From Chloroflexota bacterium (GTDB taxonomy: Bacteria; Chloroflexota; Dormibacteria; Aeolococcales; Aeolococcaceae): a stretch of 15,411 nucleotides of DNA. This document shows, piece by piece, positions 5,405-13,170 of this stretch (position 1 is its first letter; every line of letters starts with the position of its first letter). The DNA lies in the NCBI GenBank assembly GCA_005889515.1, contig VBHE01000286.1:15829-31239 (forward strand), read 5' to 3'. The notes under the pieces are model-generated. The model ran no database searches and was not told the DNA's origin. It saw only the letters and a program-made list of their open reading frames with translations. Made by a program: the position numbers and the translations under genes.

Positions 5405-6790
5405 GTGAGCAGGCCGGCCGCCGGCGGCGGCCGCTGGGTGCGCGTCGACCCGGAGCGCCTGGCGGCCTGGCTCGACGGCTTCACCGCCCGCCACGGCGCG
5501 GTGGAGTGGCGCGCCGTGCCGGAGCGGGTCGAGGTGAGCGCGGCCGACGGCGCGCTCGCCGCCTGCGAGGTCCCGCTGCCGCCGCTGGCCGTCGACCCCG
5601 CCGCGCCCTGGGGCGGGCTGGTGGCGCACGCCCTCGCCGAGCGCACCGTCGGGGTGCTCCTGGTGCGCCTCGGGGGATTCGCCGCCGGGGTCTTCGAGGG
5701 GTCGAGACTGTCGGCCTCGCGGACCGGGTCCCGCCCCGTCCACGGCCGCGCCGCCGCCGGCGGCTGGTCGCAGCACCGCTTCGCCCGCCGGCGCGAGGGG
5801 CAGGCGCGCACCGCCCTCGACGCGGCCGCGGACGCGGCGGCGGCGGTGCTCCTCCCCGCCGCGGCCTCGCTCGACGCCGTGGTCGCCGGCGGCGACCGCC
5901 GCGCCGTCGACGGCGTCCTCGCCGACCCTCGCCTCGCCTCCCTGCGAGCGCTGCTCGCACCGCGGCTCCTCGACGTGCCCGATCCCCGCAGACGGGTGCT
6001 CGAGGACTCCCCCCGCCTCTTCCGGGCGGTGTCGATCCGGGTGGTCGAGCCGGGACCCGTGGTCCGACCCCTCCGACGCGCGGCGGCGCCGGCTCTCGTC
6101 GCCGTGCTCCTCGCCGGGTGCGGGGGCGGCGGCGGCCCCGCCGACAACGGCGAGGGCTCCAGGCAGGCCACCCAGATCCTCAAGGACACCGTCGCCGCGC
6201 TCCGCGGTGCCGAGGCGGTCCACATGTACGGCTCGATCCCCAGCAGCGGCGCGACCTTCGGGATCGACCTCCGCTACAACCGCTCGGGCAACCTCATGGG
6301 GACGATCACCATCGGCGGGGTCACCGCGTGCGTCGTCGTCACCGGCGGCCACTCCTACCTGAAGGGGCGGGCGCTCTTCGCCAAGTACGCCGGCGACCAG
6401 GTCGCCGCGGTGATCGGCGACCGCTGGGTCGCGGTCCCGGCCGGCGCCGGGCCGGGGGGCGACATCGTCGAGAGCCTCTCCACCTTCACCGACTTCGGCA
6501 AGCTCGCCGACGCGCTGTCGATGCCCAGCGGCGGCGCGGTGACGAAGGGCGCCTCGACCACCGTCGACGGCAGGGCGGTGGTCAGCCTGCGCGACGCCGA
6601 CAGCATCCTCTACGTCGCCACCACCGGCAAGCCCTATCCGGTCGAGATCAAGCCGGACGTCGGCTCCCAGGCCCTCCACTTCGACGGCTGGGATGTCGCG
6701 GTCGACGTCTCCGCACCCCGCGACGTGCTCGACTTCTCCTCGCTCGGCGGCGCGACCGGGTCGAGCCCCACCCCCTCGGCCAGCCCGTAG
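5405..6790 (+). CDS. acVLRF1-type peptidyl-tRNA hydrolase, in one open frame with a lipoprotein
   Basis: Residues 1-216 match the actinobacterial Vms1-like release factor (acVLRF1) family, which has an eRF1-like fold and hydrolyses peptidyl-tRNA on stalled large ribosomal subunits in the cytoplasm. Visible marks are the N-terminal RWVRVDPERLAAWLDGF (10-26), a central GVFEG...SRTGSRPVHGR, and the catalytic loop GGWSQHRFARRREGQ (119-133), whose Gln123 stands in the GGQ-like position. The usual family length is roughly 200-220 residues, so the domain is complete near residue 216. The frame then runs without a stop into a lipoprotein (see the entry at 6059), giving 461 residues. GTG 5405 is chosen because it directly precedes the conserved start; its SD is weak. 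A cytoplasmic enzyme joined to an export signal is implausible as one working protein, so the true end is probably near 6055. Confidence 0.75.
   Translation: MSRPAAGGGRWVRVDPERLAAWLDGFTARHGAVEWRAVPERVEVSAADGALAACEVPLPPLAVDPAAPWGGLVAHALAERTVGVLLVRLGGFAAGVFEGSRLSASRTGSRPVHGRAAAGGWSQHRFARRREGQARTALDAAADAAAAVLLPAAASLDAVVAGGDRRAVDGVLADPRLASLRALLAPRLLDVPDPRRRVLEDSPRLFRAVSIRVVEPGPVVRPLRRAAAPALVAVLLAGCGGGGGPADNGEGSRQATQILKDTVAALRGAEAVHMYGSIPSSGATFGIDLRYNRSGNLMGTITIGGVTACVVVTGGHSYLKGRALFAKYAGDQVAAVIGDRWVAVPAGAGPGGDIVESLSTFTDFGKLADALSMPSGGAVTKGASTTVDGRAVVSLRDADSILYVATTGKPYPVEIKPDVGSQALHFDGWDVAVDVSAPRDVLDFSSLGGATGSSPTPSASP
6059..6790 (+). CDS. Lipoprotein, LppX/LprG-like by overall pattern
   Basis: If translated from GTG 6059 this is a 243-residue lipoprotein: basic n-region VRPLRR, hydrophobic AAAPALVAVLLAG and lipobox LLAGC followed by a Gly-rich spacer. 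The body opens with a helix-like segment (QATQILKDTVAALRGAEAVHMYGSI) and continues in alternating beta strands (GTITIGG, VVVTGGHSYLKG, DRWVAVPAG), with a final strand HFDGWDVAVDV. This layout resembles LppX/LprA/F/G lipoproteins, which bind lipids in a half-barrel, but the match is by pattern only. It shares its frame with the acVLRF1 domain, with no stop between them; GGA at 6053-6055, one base from TGA, lies exactly where a stop would be expected. The SD is weak (GGGA at 6052-6055). Confidence 0.55.
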   Translation: MVRPLRRAAAPALVAVLLAGCGGGGGPADNGEGSRQATQILKDTVAALRGAEAVHMYGSIPSSGATFGIDLRYNRSGNLMGTITIGGVTACVVVTGGHSYLKGRALFAKYAGDQVAAVIGDRWVAVPAGAGPGGDIVESLSTFTDFGKLADALSMPSGGAVTKGASTTVDGRAVVSLRDADSILYVATTGKPYPVEIKPDVGSQALHFDGWDVAVDVSAPRDVLDFSSLGGATGSSPTPSASP

Positions 6791-6825
6791 CCGCGCCGGC
6801 CGCCAGGCGTCATCATCAGACGGAG

Positions 6826-9174
6826 ATGTTGACCGCGGACGAGCGGGCGCTCGACCTCGGCGTCCTGGAGGAGATCCAGCGCCGAGTGCTCTGGCTCGCG
6901 GTGCGCATCGTCGACGCCGCCAACCACGACCGCGAGAACCACGACGGGGTGAAGGTGGGCGGCCACCAGGCGTCGAGCGCCTCGCTGGTGACGGTGATGA
7001 CCGCGCTCTGGTTCGCCCACCTCGACGCCGGCGACCGGGTGTCGGTGAAGCCGCACGCGTCGCCGGTCTTCCACGCGATCCAGTACCTGCTCGGCAACCT
7101 CGATCGCTCCTACCTTCCGCGGCTGCGGGCGCGGGGTGGGCTGCAGTCGTACCCGTCGCGCACCAAGGATCCCGACCGCGCCTTCATCGACTTCTCCACC
7201 GGCTCGGTCGGCCTGGGGGCGGCGGCACCGCTCTTCGCGGCGGTGGCGCGCCGCTACGTCGACGCCCACTTCGGCGCCCGTCCGCCGTCGCGCTTCGTCG
7301 CCATCCTCGGCGACGCCGAGCTCGACGAGGGCAATGTCTGGGAGGCGATCGCCGACCCCGCCACCCAGGGGCTCGGCAACGCGCTGTGGATCGTCGACTT
7401 CAACCGCCAGTCGCTCGACCGGGTGGTCCCCGGGGTGCGCATCGCGCAGTGGCGCGAGCAGTTCGTCGCCGCGGGATGGCACGTCGTCGAGGTGAAGTAC
7501 GGCCGGCGGCTGGGCACCCGATTCGCCGGCCCCGGCGGGACGGCGCTGCGCGACTGGATCGACTCGATGCCCAACGAGCGCTACCAGTCGCTCTTCGCCC
7601 ACACCGGCGAGGAGCTGCGCCGGCGCTTCCTCGACGGGGCTCCTCACACCGTGGTGGCGGCGCTGGCCGGAGTCGACGCCGGCGACCTCGCCCCCCTCAT
7701 CCAGGACCTCGGCGGCCACGACCTGGCGTCGCTCCTCGACGCGCTGGCGTCCTGCGACCGGGTCACCGACCGACCGAGCGTCCTCTTCGCCTACACCGTC
7801 AAGGGCTTCGGGCTGCCGATCGCGGGCCACCCGCGCAACCACTCGGCGCTGCTCACCGCCGCCCAGGTCGACGCCCTGCGCGAGGCCACCGGCCTCACCT
7901 CCGCCACCGAGTGGGACCGGTTCGAGCCCGGCACCGCGGCGGCGCGCTGGTGCGAGCACCGCGCTGCGGCGCTGGCGCGCACCGCGCCCGAGCCGCGGCT
8001 CCGGATCAGCGTCCCGGAGCGCGTCGAGGAGCGCGCCCCGGCCCGGCCGTCGTCGACCCAGGAGGCGTTCGGCCGGCTCCTCCTCGGCCTCGCCCGGCAC
8101 CCGGAGGTCGGCCGCCACCTGGTCACCACCGCCCCCGACGTGGCGACCTCCACCCACCTCGCCGGGTTCATCAACCGCGCCGGGATCTTCTCGCCGAGCG
8201 AGCTCCCCGACTGGGACGAGCCGGACGCCCTGCTCCGCTGGCGGCAGTCGCCCCGCGGCCAGCACATCGAGCTCGGCATCAGCGAGATGAACCTCTTCCT
8301 TCTCCTCGGCCAGCTCGGCCTGGCGTGGGACCTCTCCGCCCAGCCGCTGCTCCCGGTCGGCACCGTCTACGACCCCTTCGTCTGCCGGGGGCTCGACGCC
8401 TTCATCCACGGCGCCTACTCCGGGGCACGGTTCATCGTCGTCGGCACCCCCTCCGGGATCACCCTCGCCCCGGAGGGCGGCGCCCACCAATCGACGATCA
8501 CCCCCGCGATCGGCCTCGGCCTGCCCGGGGTCACCTTCTGCGAGCCCGCCTACGCCGGCGCCCTCGACTGGCTGCTCTGCGACGCCCTCGCCCGGATCGC
8601 CGCGGCCGCCGACGGCGCCACCACCTACCTGCGGCTCAGCACCCGCCCCATCGACCAGTCGCCCTTCGAGGCGGCGCGGGCGCGGCTCGGCGACGAGCGG
8701 CTGCGCGCCTCGGTGCTCGCCGGCGGCTACCTCCTCGTCGACGCCTCCGAGGCCGCGGCCGGCGGCGCCCCGGTGGTGCACCTCGCCGCCTCCGGCGCCG
8801 TCCTCCCCGAGGTGGTCGCCGCCGCGGCAGACCTCGCCGACGAGGGGGTTGCGGCCAACGTCGTCGACATCACCAGCCTCGACCGGCTCTACGCCGGGTG
8901 GCACCGGCCGCTGCGACGCAGCGTCGAGACCGCCCGCCCGCCCGGCCGTCCCTCGGCGCTCGATGAGCTCTTCGCCCCTCGGGCGCCGCTGGTGACCGTC
9001 CACGACGCCGCGAGCCACACCATGGCCTGGCTCGGCGCGGCGCTCGGCGTCCCCACCGTGCCGCTCGGCGTCGACGCCTACGGGCAGTCGGGCAGCGTCG
9101 CCGAGCTGTACGAGATCCACGGCCTGCTCCCCGGTTTCGTGGTCAACGCCGCCCTCACCGCGCTCTCGCTGTAG
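6826..9174 (+). CDS. Thiamine-diphosphate enzyme, transketolase/homodimeric pyruvate dehydrogenase E1 type
   Basis: A 782-residue protein with the three-domain transketolase-like layout. The first domain has KPHASPVFHAIQYLLG (75-90) and the ThDP/Mg signature GDAELDEGNVWEA (162-174), ending in the Asn of DFNRQSLD (191-198); YTVKGFGLPIAGHPRNH (323-339) follows. The second (Pyr) domain has the conserved Glu in ELGISEMN (482-489), which activates the cofactor. The C-terminal domain follows from roughly residue 640. The large one-chain form and the GDAE-DE and KGFG...NH patterns look closer to AceE-type E1 than to plain transketolase, but AceE is usually ~890 residues, and no E2 or E3 gene is in the window. 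The product is cytoplasmic. ATG 6826 abuts a GGAG; TTG 6829 is a possible alternative start. The alpha/beta hydrolase follows 20 bp later. Confidence 0.8.
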   Translation: MLTADERALDLGVLEEIQRRVLWLAVRIVDAANHDRENHDGVKVGGHQASSASLVTVMTALWFAHLDAGDRVSVKPHASPVFHAIQYLLGNLDRSYLPRLRARGGLQSYPSRTKDPDRAFIDFSTGSVGLGAAAPLFAAVARRYVDAHFGARPPSRFVAILGDAELDEGNVWEAIADPATQGLGNALWIVDFNRQSLDRVVPGVRIAQWREQFVAAGWHVVEVKYGRRLGTRFAGPGGTALRDWIDSMPNERYQSLFAHTGEELRRRFLDGAPHTVVAALAGVDAGDLAPLIQDLGGHDLASLLDALASCDRVTDRPSVLFAYTVKGFGLPIAGHPRNHSALLTAAQVDALREATGLTSATEWDRFEPGTAAARWCEHRAAALARTAPEPRLRISVPERVEERAPARPSSTQEAFGRLLLGLARHPEVGRHLVTTAPDVATSTHLAGFINRAGIFSPSELPDWDEPDALLRWRQSPRGQHIELGISEMNLFLLLGQLGLAWDLSAQPLLPVGTVYDPFVCRGLDAFIHGAYSGARFIVVGTPSGITLAPEGGAHQSTITPAIGLGLPGVTFCEPAYAGALDWLLCDALARIAAAADGATTYLRLSTRPIDQSPFEAARARLGDERLRASVLAGGYLLVDASEAAAGGAPVVHLAASGAVLPEVVAAAADLADEGVAANVVDITSLDRLYAGWHRPLRRSVETARPPGRPSALDELFAPRAPLVTVHDAASHTMAWLGAALGVPTVPLGVDAYGQSGSVAELYEIHGLLPGFVVNAALTALSL

Positions 9175-9179
9175 CCGGA

Positions 9180-9185
9180 TAGAAT
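9180..9185 (+). promoter_or_regulatory. Possible -10 box for a near-leaderless hydrolase transcript
   Basis: TAGAAT at 9180-9185 ends nine bases before ATG 9195, and no SD is present in the 20-bp gap after the ThDP-enzyme gene. That spacing is typical of leaderless transcripts in high-GC Gram-positive bacteria. No clear -35 is seen, and cotranscription with the upstream gene is equally possible. Confidence 0.35.
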
Positions 9186-9194
9186 CCGCCGCCA

Positions 9195-9935
9195 ATGGCT
9201 TCGCTGCTGCTCGTCCACGGCGCATGGCACGGCGCCTGGTGCTGGGAGGACAACCTCGCCCCCCGGCTCCGGGATGCCGGACACGCGGTCACCACCATCG
9301 ACCTGCGACACCACGGGGCGCAGGAGCGCAGGGGGCTGCGCCGGTCGAGGATCCGCGACTACGTCGCCGACCTCGACGCCGCCGCCGCGGCGCTGCCCGC
9401 GCCGCTGGTGGTGGTGGGCCACTCCATGGGTGGCCTGGTGGTGCAGCGCTGGCTGATCGGCAACCGCCCCGCCGGCGCGGTGCTCGTGGCCCCGATCCCT
9501 GTCCACGGCGTGATCCCCGCCACCCTGCGCGTCGCCCGGCGCCATCCCGCCACCTTCGCGAAGGTGAACGCCACCATGAACATGGCGCCCCTGGTGCGCA
9601 CCCAGGCGCTGGTGCGCGAGCTGTTCCTCGCGCCCGACACCCCCGACGAGGTGGTGCGTCGCTGCCACGAGCGGGTCGGCAACGAGTCCTACCTCGCCTA
9701 CATCGAGATGCTCGGGCTGGTGCGGGCGCGCCCGAAGCGGGTGAGCACCCCGATGCTCGTGCTCGGCGCGGAGGCCGACGGGATCTTCAGCCCGCGGGAG
9801 ATCGAGAGGACCGCCCGCGCCTACGGCACCGAGCCGGTGATGCTCCCCGGCGGCCACGACATGATGCTCGACGGCTCCTGGGAGGCGGTCGCCGAGCGCA
9901 TCGAGGTGTTCGTGCGGAGCCTGGCGGCAGCTTGA
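9195..9935 (+). CDS. Alpha/beta-fold hydrolase
   Basis: A 246-residue cytoplasmic serine hydrolase; no signal peptide is seen. It opens with the oxyanion-hole strand LLLVHGAWHGAWCW (4-17), then has the nucleophile elbow VVGHSMGG (73-80; Ser77), a cap region (about 105-175, rich in Met/Arg), the probable acid Asp195 in GAEADGIF and the catalytic His221 in LPGGHDMML. The HGAWHGAWCW opening resembles the plant-esterase/RsbQ-like and salicylate-esterase-like branch of the superfamily, often acting on small esters; the substrate is unknown. Length is normal for the family. It starts 20 bp after the ThDP enzyme on the same strand, so a shared transcript is likely, and it ends convergently with the acyl-CoA dehydrogenase. 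Confidence 0.85.
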   Translation: MASLLLVHGAWHGAWCWEDNLAPRLRDAGHAVTTIDLRHHGAQERRGLRRSRIRDYVADLDAAAAALPAPLVVVGHSMGGLVVQRWLIGNRPAGAVLVAPIPVHGVIPATLRVARRHPATFAKVNATMNMAPLVRTQALVRELFLAPDTPDEVVRRCHERVGNESYLAYIEMLGLVRARPKRVSTPMLVLGAEADGIFSPREIERTARAYGTEPVMLPGGHDMMLDGSWEAVAERIEVFVRSLAAA

Positions 9936-9937
9936 CT

Positions 9938-9954
9938 CGGCCGTGCACCGGCCG
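9938..9954. terminator. Hairpin between convergent hydrolase and acyl-CoA dehydrogenase
   Basis: CGGCCG, loop TGCAC, CGGCCG: a 6-bp perfect stem 2 bp after the hydrolase stop, within the 42-bp convergent gap. It could serve both strands; it lacks a strong T-tract. Confidence 0.5.
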
Positions 9955-9977
9955 TTGGTGGGGGCAGTACCGGTCAG

Positions 9978-11129
9978 CTACCGCAACAGCTCCTTGGCGA
10001 TGATGTTCAGCTGGACCTCGGCGGTGCCGCCGCCGATGCTCAACACCCGGGCGTCGCGGTAGATGCGCTCGGCGGCGTGGTCGCGCAGGTAGCCCGCGCC
10101 CCCGAGGACCCCGATGGCGTCGTAGGCGACGCTGCTCACCATCTCCCCGCAGAAGTACTTCGCCATCGAGGCGCTGCTCCGGCCCTCGCCGCCGCCGTCC
10201 TGCTCCTCGCAGCCCTGGGTCATCAGGTGGCGGCCGGCCTCGACCTGGGTGGCCATCCGCGCGAGCTTGTGCCGCACCGCCTGGAACTCGGTGATGGGAC
10301 GGCCGAACTGCTCGCGCTCCCGCGCGTAGCGGACCGCGATCGCCAGGCTCTCCTCGGCGAGCCCCACGCACTCGGCGGCGAGCAGGAGGCGCTCGAAGTT
10401 GAAGTCCTCCATGATGTACTGGAACCCCGCGCCGGCCTCGCCGACCAGGCTGTCGGCGCCGACGCGACAGTCGCTCAGGTACACCGGGGCGGTCTCCGAG
10501 GAGTGCCAGCCCATCTTGTCGAGGTGCGCCCCCACCTCGAGGCCGGGGGTGCCGCGGTCGACGGCGAAGAGACTGATGCCCTGGCGCGCGTCCTCGGGGC
10601 TGGTCTTCGCAGCGACGAGGAAGAGGTCGGCGAAGGGGGAGTTGGTGATGAACATCTTGCTGCCGCGAAGCCGCCAGCCGTCGCCGTCGCGAACCGCGGT
10701 CGTCTCGATGCCGGCGACGTCCGACCCGTGACCCGGCTCGGTGATGGCGATGCAGACGGCGATGTCGCCGCGCAGCCCGGGGACCACGTAGCGCTCGCGG
10801 AGCCGGGGGCTGCCGTGGAGCGCGATCGGCAGCAGGGTGAGCACCTGGACGAGGCAGGTGGTGGCGATCCCGCCGCTGCCCCGGGCCAGCTCCTCGACGA
10901 TGAGGCACTGGGGCAGCTTGCCCGCCTCGTCGCCGCCGACGCTGCGGGGAAAGGCGGCGCCGAAGAGACCCAGCCGGCCCATCCCCTCCATGAGGTGGAT
11001 GGGAAACCGCTGCCGCCGCTCCCAGTCGTCGATGATCGGGCGCACCTCGCGGTCGACGAACCGCGCCACAGTGCGGCGCAGCTCCTCGAGCTCGGGACGG
11101 GCGGTCGGCGGGGTCACGATCGCGGTCAT
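9978..11129 (-). CDS. Acyl-CoA dehydrogenase (isovaleryl-/long-chain-type active site)
   Basis: A 383-residue flavoenzyme, the usual length. It introduces the alpha-beta double bond into an acyl-CoA and passes electrons to an electron-transfer flavoprotein. Domains follow the family order: helical N-terminus, middle beta domain with the signature AITEPGHGSDVAG (128-140), C-terminal helices with QFGRPITEFQAVRHKLA (274-290) and VLGGAGYLRDHAAERIYRD (341-359). At the place where MCAD-type enzymes carry the catalytic Glu (Y-E-G-T), this protein reads IGGGT (365-369), while Glu246 in FERLLLA sits where isovaleryl-CoA and long-chain dehydrogenases carry theirs. A branched or longer-chain substrate is therefore inferred. 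ATG 11129 is preceded by GGAG six to seven bases away; upstream extension of the frame shows no homology. A palindrome at 11177-11192 may regulate it. Confidence 0.9.
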   Translation of the reverse strand: MTAIVTPPTARPELEELRRTVARFVDREVRPIIDDWERRQRFPIHLMEGMGRLGLFGAAFPRSVGGDEAGKLPQCLIVEELARGSGGIATTCLVQVLTLLPIALHGSPRLRERYVVPGLRGDIAVCIAITEPGHGSDVAGIETTAVRDGDGWRLRGSKMFITNSPFADLFLVAAKTSPEDARQGISLFAVDRGTPGLEVGAHLDKMGWHSSETAPVYLSDCRVGADSLVGEAGAGFQYIMEDFNFERLLLAAECVGLAEESLAIAVRYAREREQFGRPITEFQAVRHKLARMATQVEAGRHLMTQGCEEQDGGGEGRSSASMAKYFCGEMVSSVAYDAIGVLGGAGYLRDHAAERIYRDARVLSIGGGTAEVQLNIIAKELLR

Positions 11130-11176
11130 GCGCTTCTCCGATCTGGCCAGTGCGCCGAACCGTACCAGACTCCGAT

Positions 11177-11192
11177 GTGAACAGCGGTTCAC
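11177..11192. promoter_or_regulatory. Operator candidate upstream of the acyl-CoA dehydrogenase
   Basis: GTGAAC, AGCG, GTTCAC: a perfect 6-bp inverted repeat with a 4-bp centre, starting 48 bp upstream of the dehydrogenase ATG. TetR-type regulators of fatty-acid breakdown genes commonly bind palindromes of this size in this position. The regulator is not in the window. Confidence 0.45.
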
Positions 11193-11211
11193 CCAACCGG
11201 GCAGGCCCAAG

Positions 11212-11240
11212 GCAGGGGGAAGCGCCACCCTTCCCCCTGC
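11212..11240 (-). terminator. Terminator hairpin after the choice-of-anchor-P-like gene
   Basis: GCAGGGGGAAG (11212-11222) and CTTCCCCCTGC (11230-11240) form a perfect 11-bp stem with a 7-nt loop, 10 bp beyond the stop of the minus-strand gene at 11251. No T-tract follows. Confidence 0.6.
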
Positions 11241-11250
11241 GGGCCGCGGC

Positions 11251-13029
11251 TCAGAGGCTGATCACCCCTCTGAGCACCTTGCGGACCTGGAGGTCGTCGG
11301 GAAGCAGGCCCTCCGGGGCACCCGCGGTGAGGCCGCGAGCCGGTGCCGGAGGCGCCGTGACCGCTGGCGCCGGCGCGGCGGCGCAGCTGCTCCTCGGGGT
11401 CGCGGCGCTGTGGCTGTGCCCGATCACCATGTCCAGCGAGAAGGGGCTGAGCAGGCTTGCGGGGATGACGATGTGCACGGCGTTGACGGTCAGGCCGCGC
11501 CCACCGCGATCCGGCCGCTGCTCGTTGAGCACGACGGTGCCGGGGGCGAGGGCCACGGCGGTGTTGGGTTCGGGCGTCGAGGTCGGCACCAGCGCCCCCG
11601 GGCCACCGGCCACGTGGAGGCCGCCGATCTCGAGGTCGCCGATGCTCACCCGGCCGGTGGGCGCCGCCGGGCACCCCGCGGTGAGCGAGCTGCTGGAGAC
11701 GCCGTCGGCGACCACCGCCCGCGCGGCGTCGCCGGTGAGCATCTCCACGTGGACACCCTGGCTGCAGGCGCCGGCCATCGGCGGCGCGGGCGTGCTCCCC
11801 GCCGCGGAGGTGCACTCCGGCGGCGCGCCGCGCTCCACGGTGGCGAGCGCCGTCGAGGAGTCCGCGCTGAGACTGTGGAGCTGGTCCGCCGGGCAGGGCT
11901 CGTCCGCGGCGGTGCCGCAGGATGCCGCCGCGGCTCCGCCGCTCACCCGGGGGTGCGAGGCCCCGGTCGTCGCCGAGGCGGGAGCCACCGGCCCGAGGAT
12001 CACCGGGGGGCCGTCGGGCACGCCGACGGTGCCGGAGAGGGCAGCGGCGTCGGCCGTCGCGCCACCCCGGGTGGCGCGCAGCGGCGGCGGCAGCGGCAGC
12101 GCCCCGCGGCTCGGGAGGTGGGTCACCGCCGGGCGACCGACCATCGTCGAGTCGAACGCGAGGACGGGGAGGTCGGCTCCGCCGCCCCCGGTCACCGGCG
12201 TCCTCTGAGCCGGGAGGATCGGAGCCGCGGGCGCCTGGGCCATCGCCAGGGGCGGCGCCGCCGCAGGCACGAGCGCCGCCGGCGGCGGGGCGACCGCGGT
12301 GTGGACCGCGGCCACCGTCCCGGCGGTGCCGGACGATGCGGGCAGCCGGAGGATGCCGGCGCCGGCGAGCAGCGCGGCTGCGGCCAGTACCAGGGTCATC
12401 TCCCCGAGCCCGCCCCCGAGGCGGGGCAGGCCCGCGCCGGCCAGCACCGACGGTCGAAGCCGCCGCGCGGCGAGGTCGAGGATCACGAGGATCGCCAGGC
12501 CCGCGACGGCGAGCACCGACCACCACAGGGCCTCCGCGCCACCGCCCGAGGGCTCGGGCAGCGCCCGGCTGAGCAGGATCACCACCCCGAGCGCGACCGC
12601 CGCCGGGATGGCGAGGAGGAGGGCGCGCTCGATCCCGCGGCGACGCGCCGCGGGCGCCGGCACCGGGGGTCCGGCCGGCTCGGGAGCGGCGACCGCGGCG
12701 GCCGGCGCCTCCTCGGCGACCACCAGCGGCTTCTCGAAGAGCACCGCGAGCGGCATCGCGGGGGTGGCGCCCCTCCACGCCCAGACCGGGGTGCGCATCG
12801 GCTGCGGCCCCGCCGCCTCGGCCTTCGCCGCGGTGACCGGTGGGCTCGCGGGCATCTCCGGGACGGCGTTGAGCGGGACGGTGTCGGTCAGTGCCGGCGT
12901 AGGCGGGGGCGGGGGCGGGTCGACCGGCTCCACGGCATGGCCGTTGAGCTCGAGGACGGCGGCGGGCGGCGGTGCCGGACGGCTCCGGCGCGGCCGGGGA
13001 CGCCTGGGGGCGCGGTCGCGGTCAGCCAT
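11251..13029 (-). CDS. Three-TM Pro/Ala-rich protein with choice-of-anchor-P-like C-terminal domain
   Basis: A 592-residue membrane protein. ATG 13029 is preceded by GAGAGGG about nine bases upstream. Residues 1-20 are Arg/Pro-rich, and 21-130 are low-complexity Pro/Ala/Val. Three hydrophobic segments lie at about 135-157, 168-185 and 210-228. A long Ala/Pro/Thr linker leads to a Cys-containing extracytoplasmic region (371-453) and a C-terminal domain whose LNEQ (501-504), LTVNAVHI (513-520) and VIGHSHS (535-541) match the conserved core seen in choice-of-anchor-P family proteins, which are surface-associated and of unknown function. Those proteins normally carry a signal peptide and a C-terminal anchor; here the membrane module is N-terminal. 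Genes on both sides look unrelated in function. Confidence 0.7.
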   Translation of the reverse strand: MADRDRAPRRPRPRRSRPAPPPAAVLELNGHAVEPVDPPPPPPTPALTDTVPLNAVPEMPASPPVTAAKAEAAGPQPMRTPVWAWRGATPAMPLAVLFEKPLVVAEEAPAAAVAAPEPAGPPVPAPAARRRGIERALLLAIPAAVALGVVILLSRALPEPSGGGAEALWWSVLAVAGLAILVILDLAARRLRPSVLAGAGLPRLGGGLGEMTLVLAAAALLAGAGILRLPASSGTAGTVAAVHTAVAPPPAALVPAAAPPLAMAQAPAAPILPAQRTPVTGGGGADLPVLAFDSTMVGRPAVTHLPSRGALPLPPPLRATRGGATADAAALSGTVGVPDGPPVILGPVAPASATTGASHPRVSGGAAAASCGTAADEPCPADQLHSLSADSSTALATVERGAPPECTSAAGSTPAPPMAGACSQGVHVEMLTGDAARAVVADGVSSSSLTAGCPAAPTGRVSIGDLEIGGLHVAGGPGALVPTSTPEPNTAVALAPGTVVLNEQRPDRGGRGLTVNAVHIVIPASLLSPFSLDMVIGHSHSAATPRSSCAAAPAPAVTAPPAPARGLTAGAPEGLLPDDLQVRKVLRGVISL

Positions 13030-13087
13030 GGTGAAGAACCCTCTCTGAGAGGCGCCGGGACGGGGACGCCTGCCACACGCGTCTCCC

Positions 13088-13133
13088 GCAGACCAGGGGG
13101 TCGCATATTCTGCACAGTCCGAGGGGGGTCTGC
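13088..13133. promoter_or_regulatory. Spaced inverted repeat in the promoter region of the anchor-P-like gene
   Basis: GCAGACC (13088-13094) and GGTCTGC (13127-13133) are exact inverted copies separated by 32 bp, a spacing of 39 bp from start to start. Between them the minus strand reads TGCAGAATATGCG, the most AT-rich spot nearby and a possible -10 region. A promoter flanked by repressor half-sites is possible; the evidence is thin. Confidence 0.3.
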
Positions 13134-13170
13134 ACGACCTGCATCCGCCAAAAGCGGTCTCCGGCGCCAA

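Noticed and set aside
6634..9225. An 863-residue minus-strand frame across the ThDP-enzyme gene
   Set aside because: Antisense shadow: Gly/Glu/Val/Arg-rich composition without motifs, whereas the plus strand carries all ThDP signatures.
11130..11228. N-terminal extension of the acyl-CoA dehydrogenase to 11228
   Set aside because: The extension crosses the operator-like palindrome and part of the terminator hairpin, shows no family similarity, and ATG 11129 has a proper SD.
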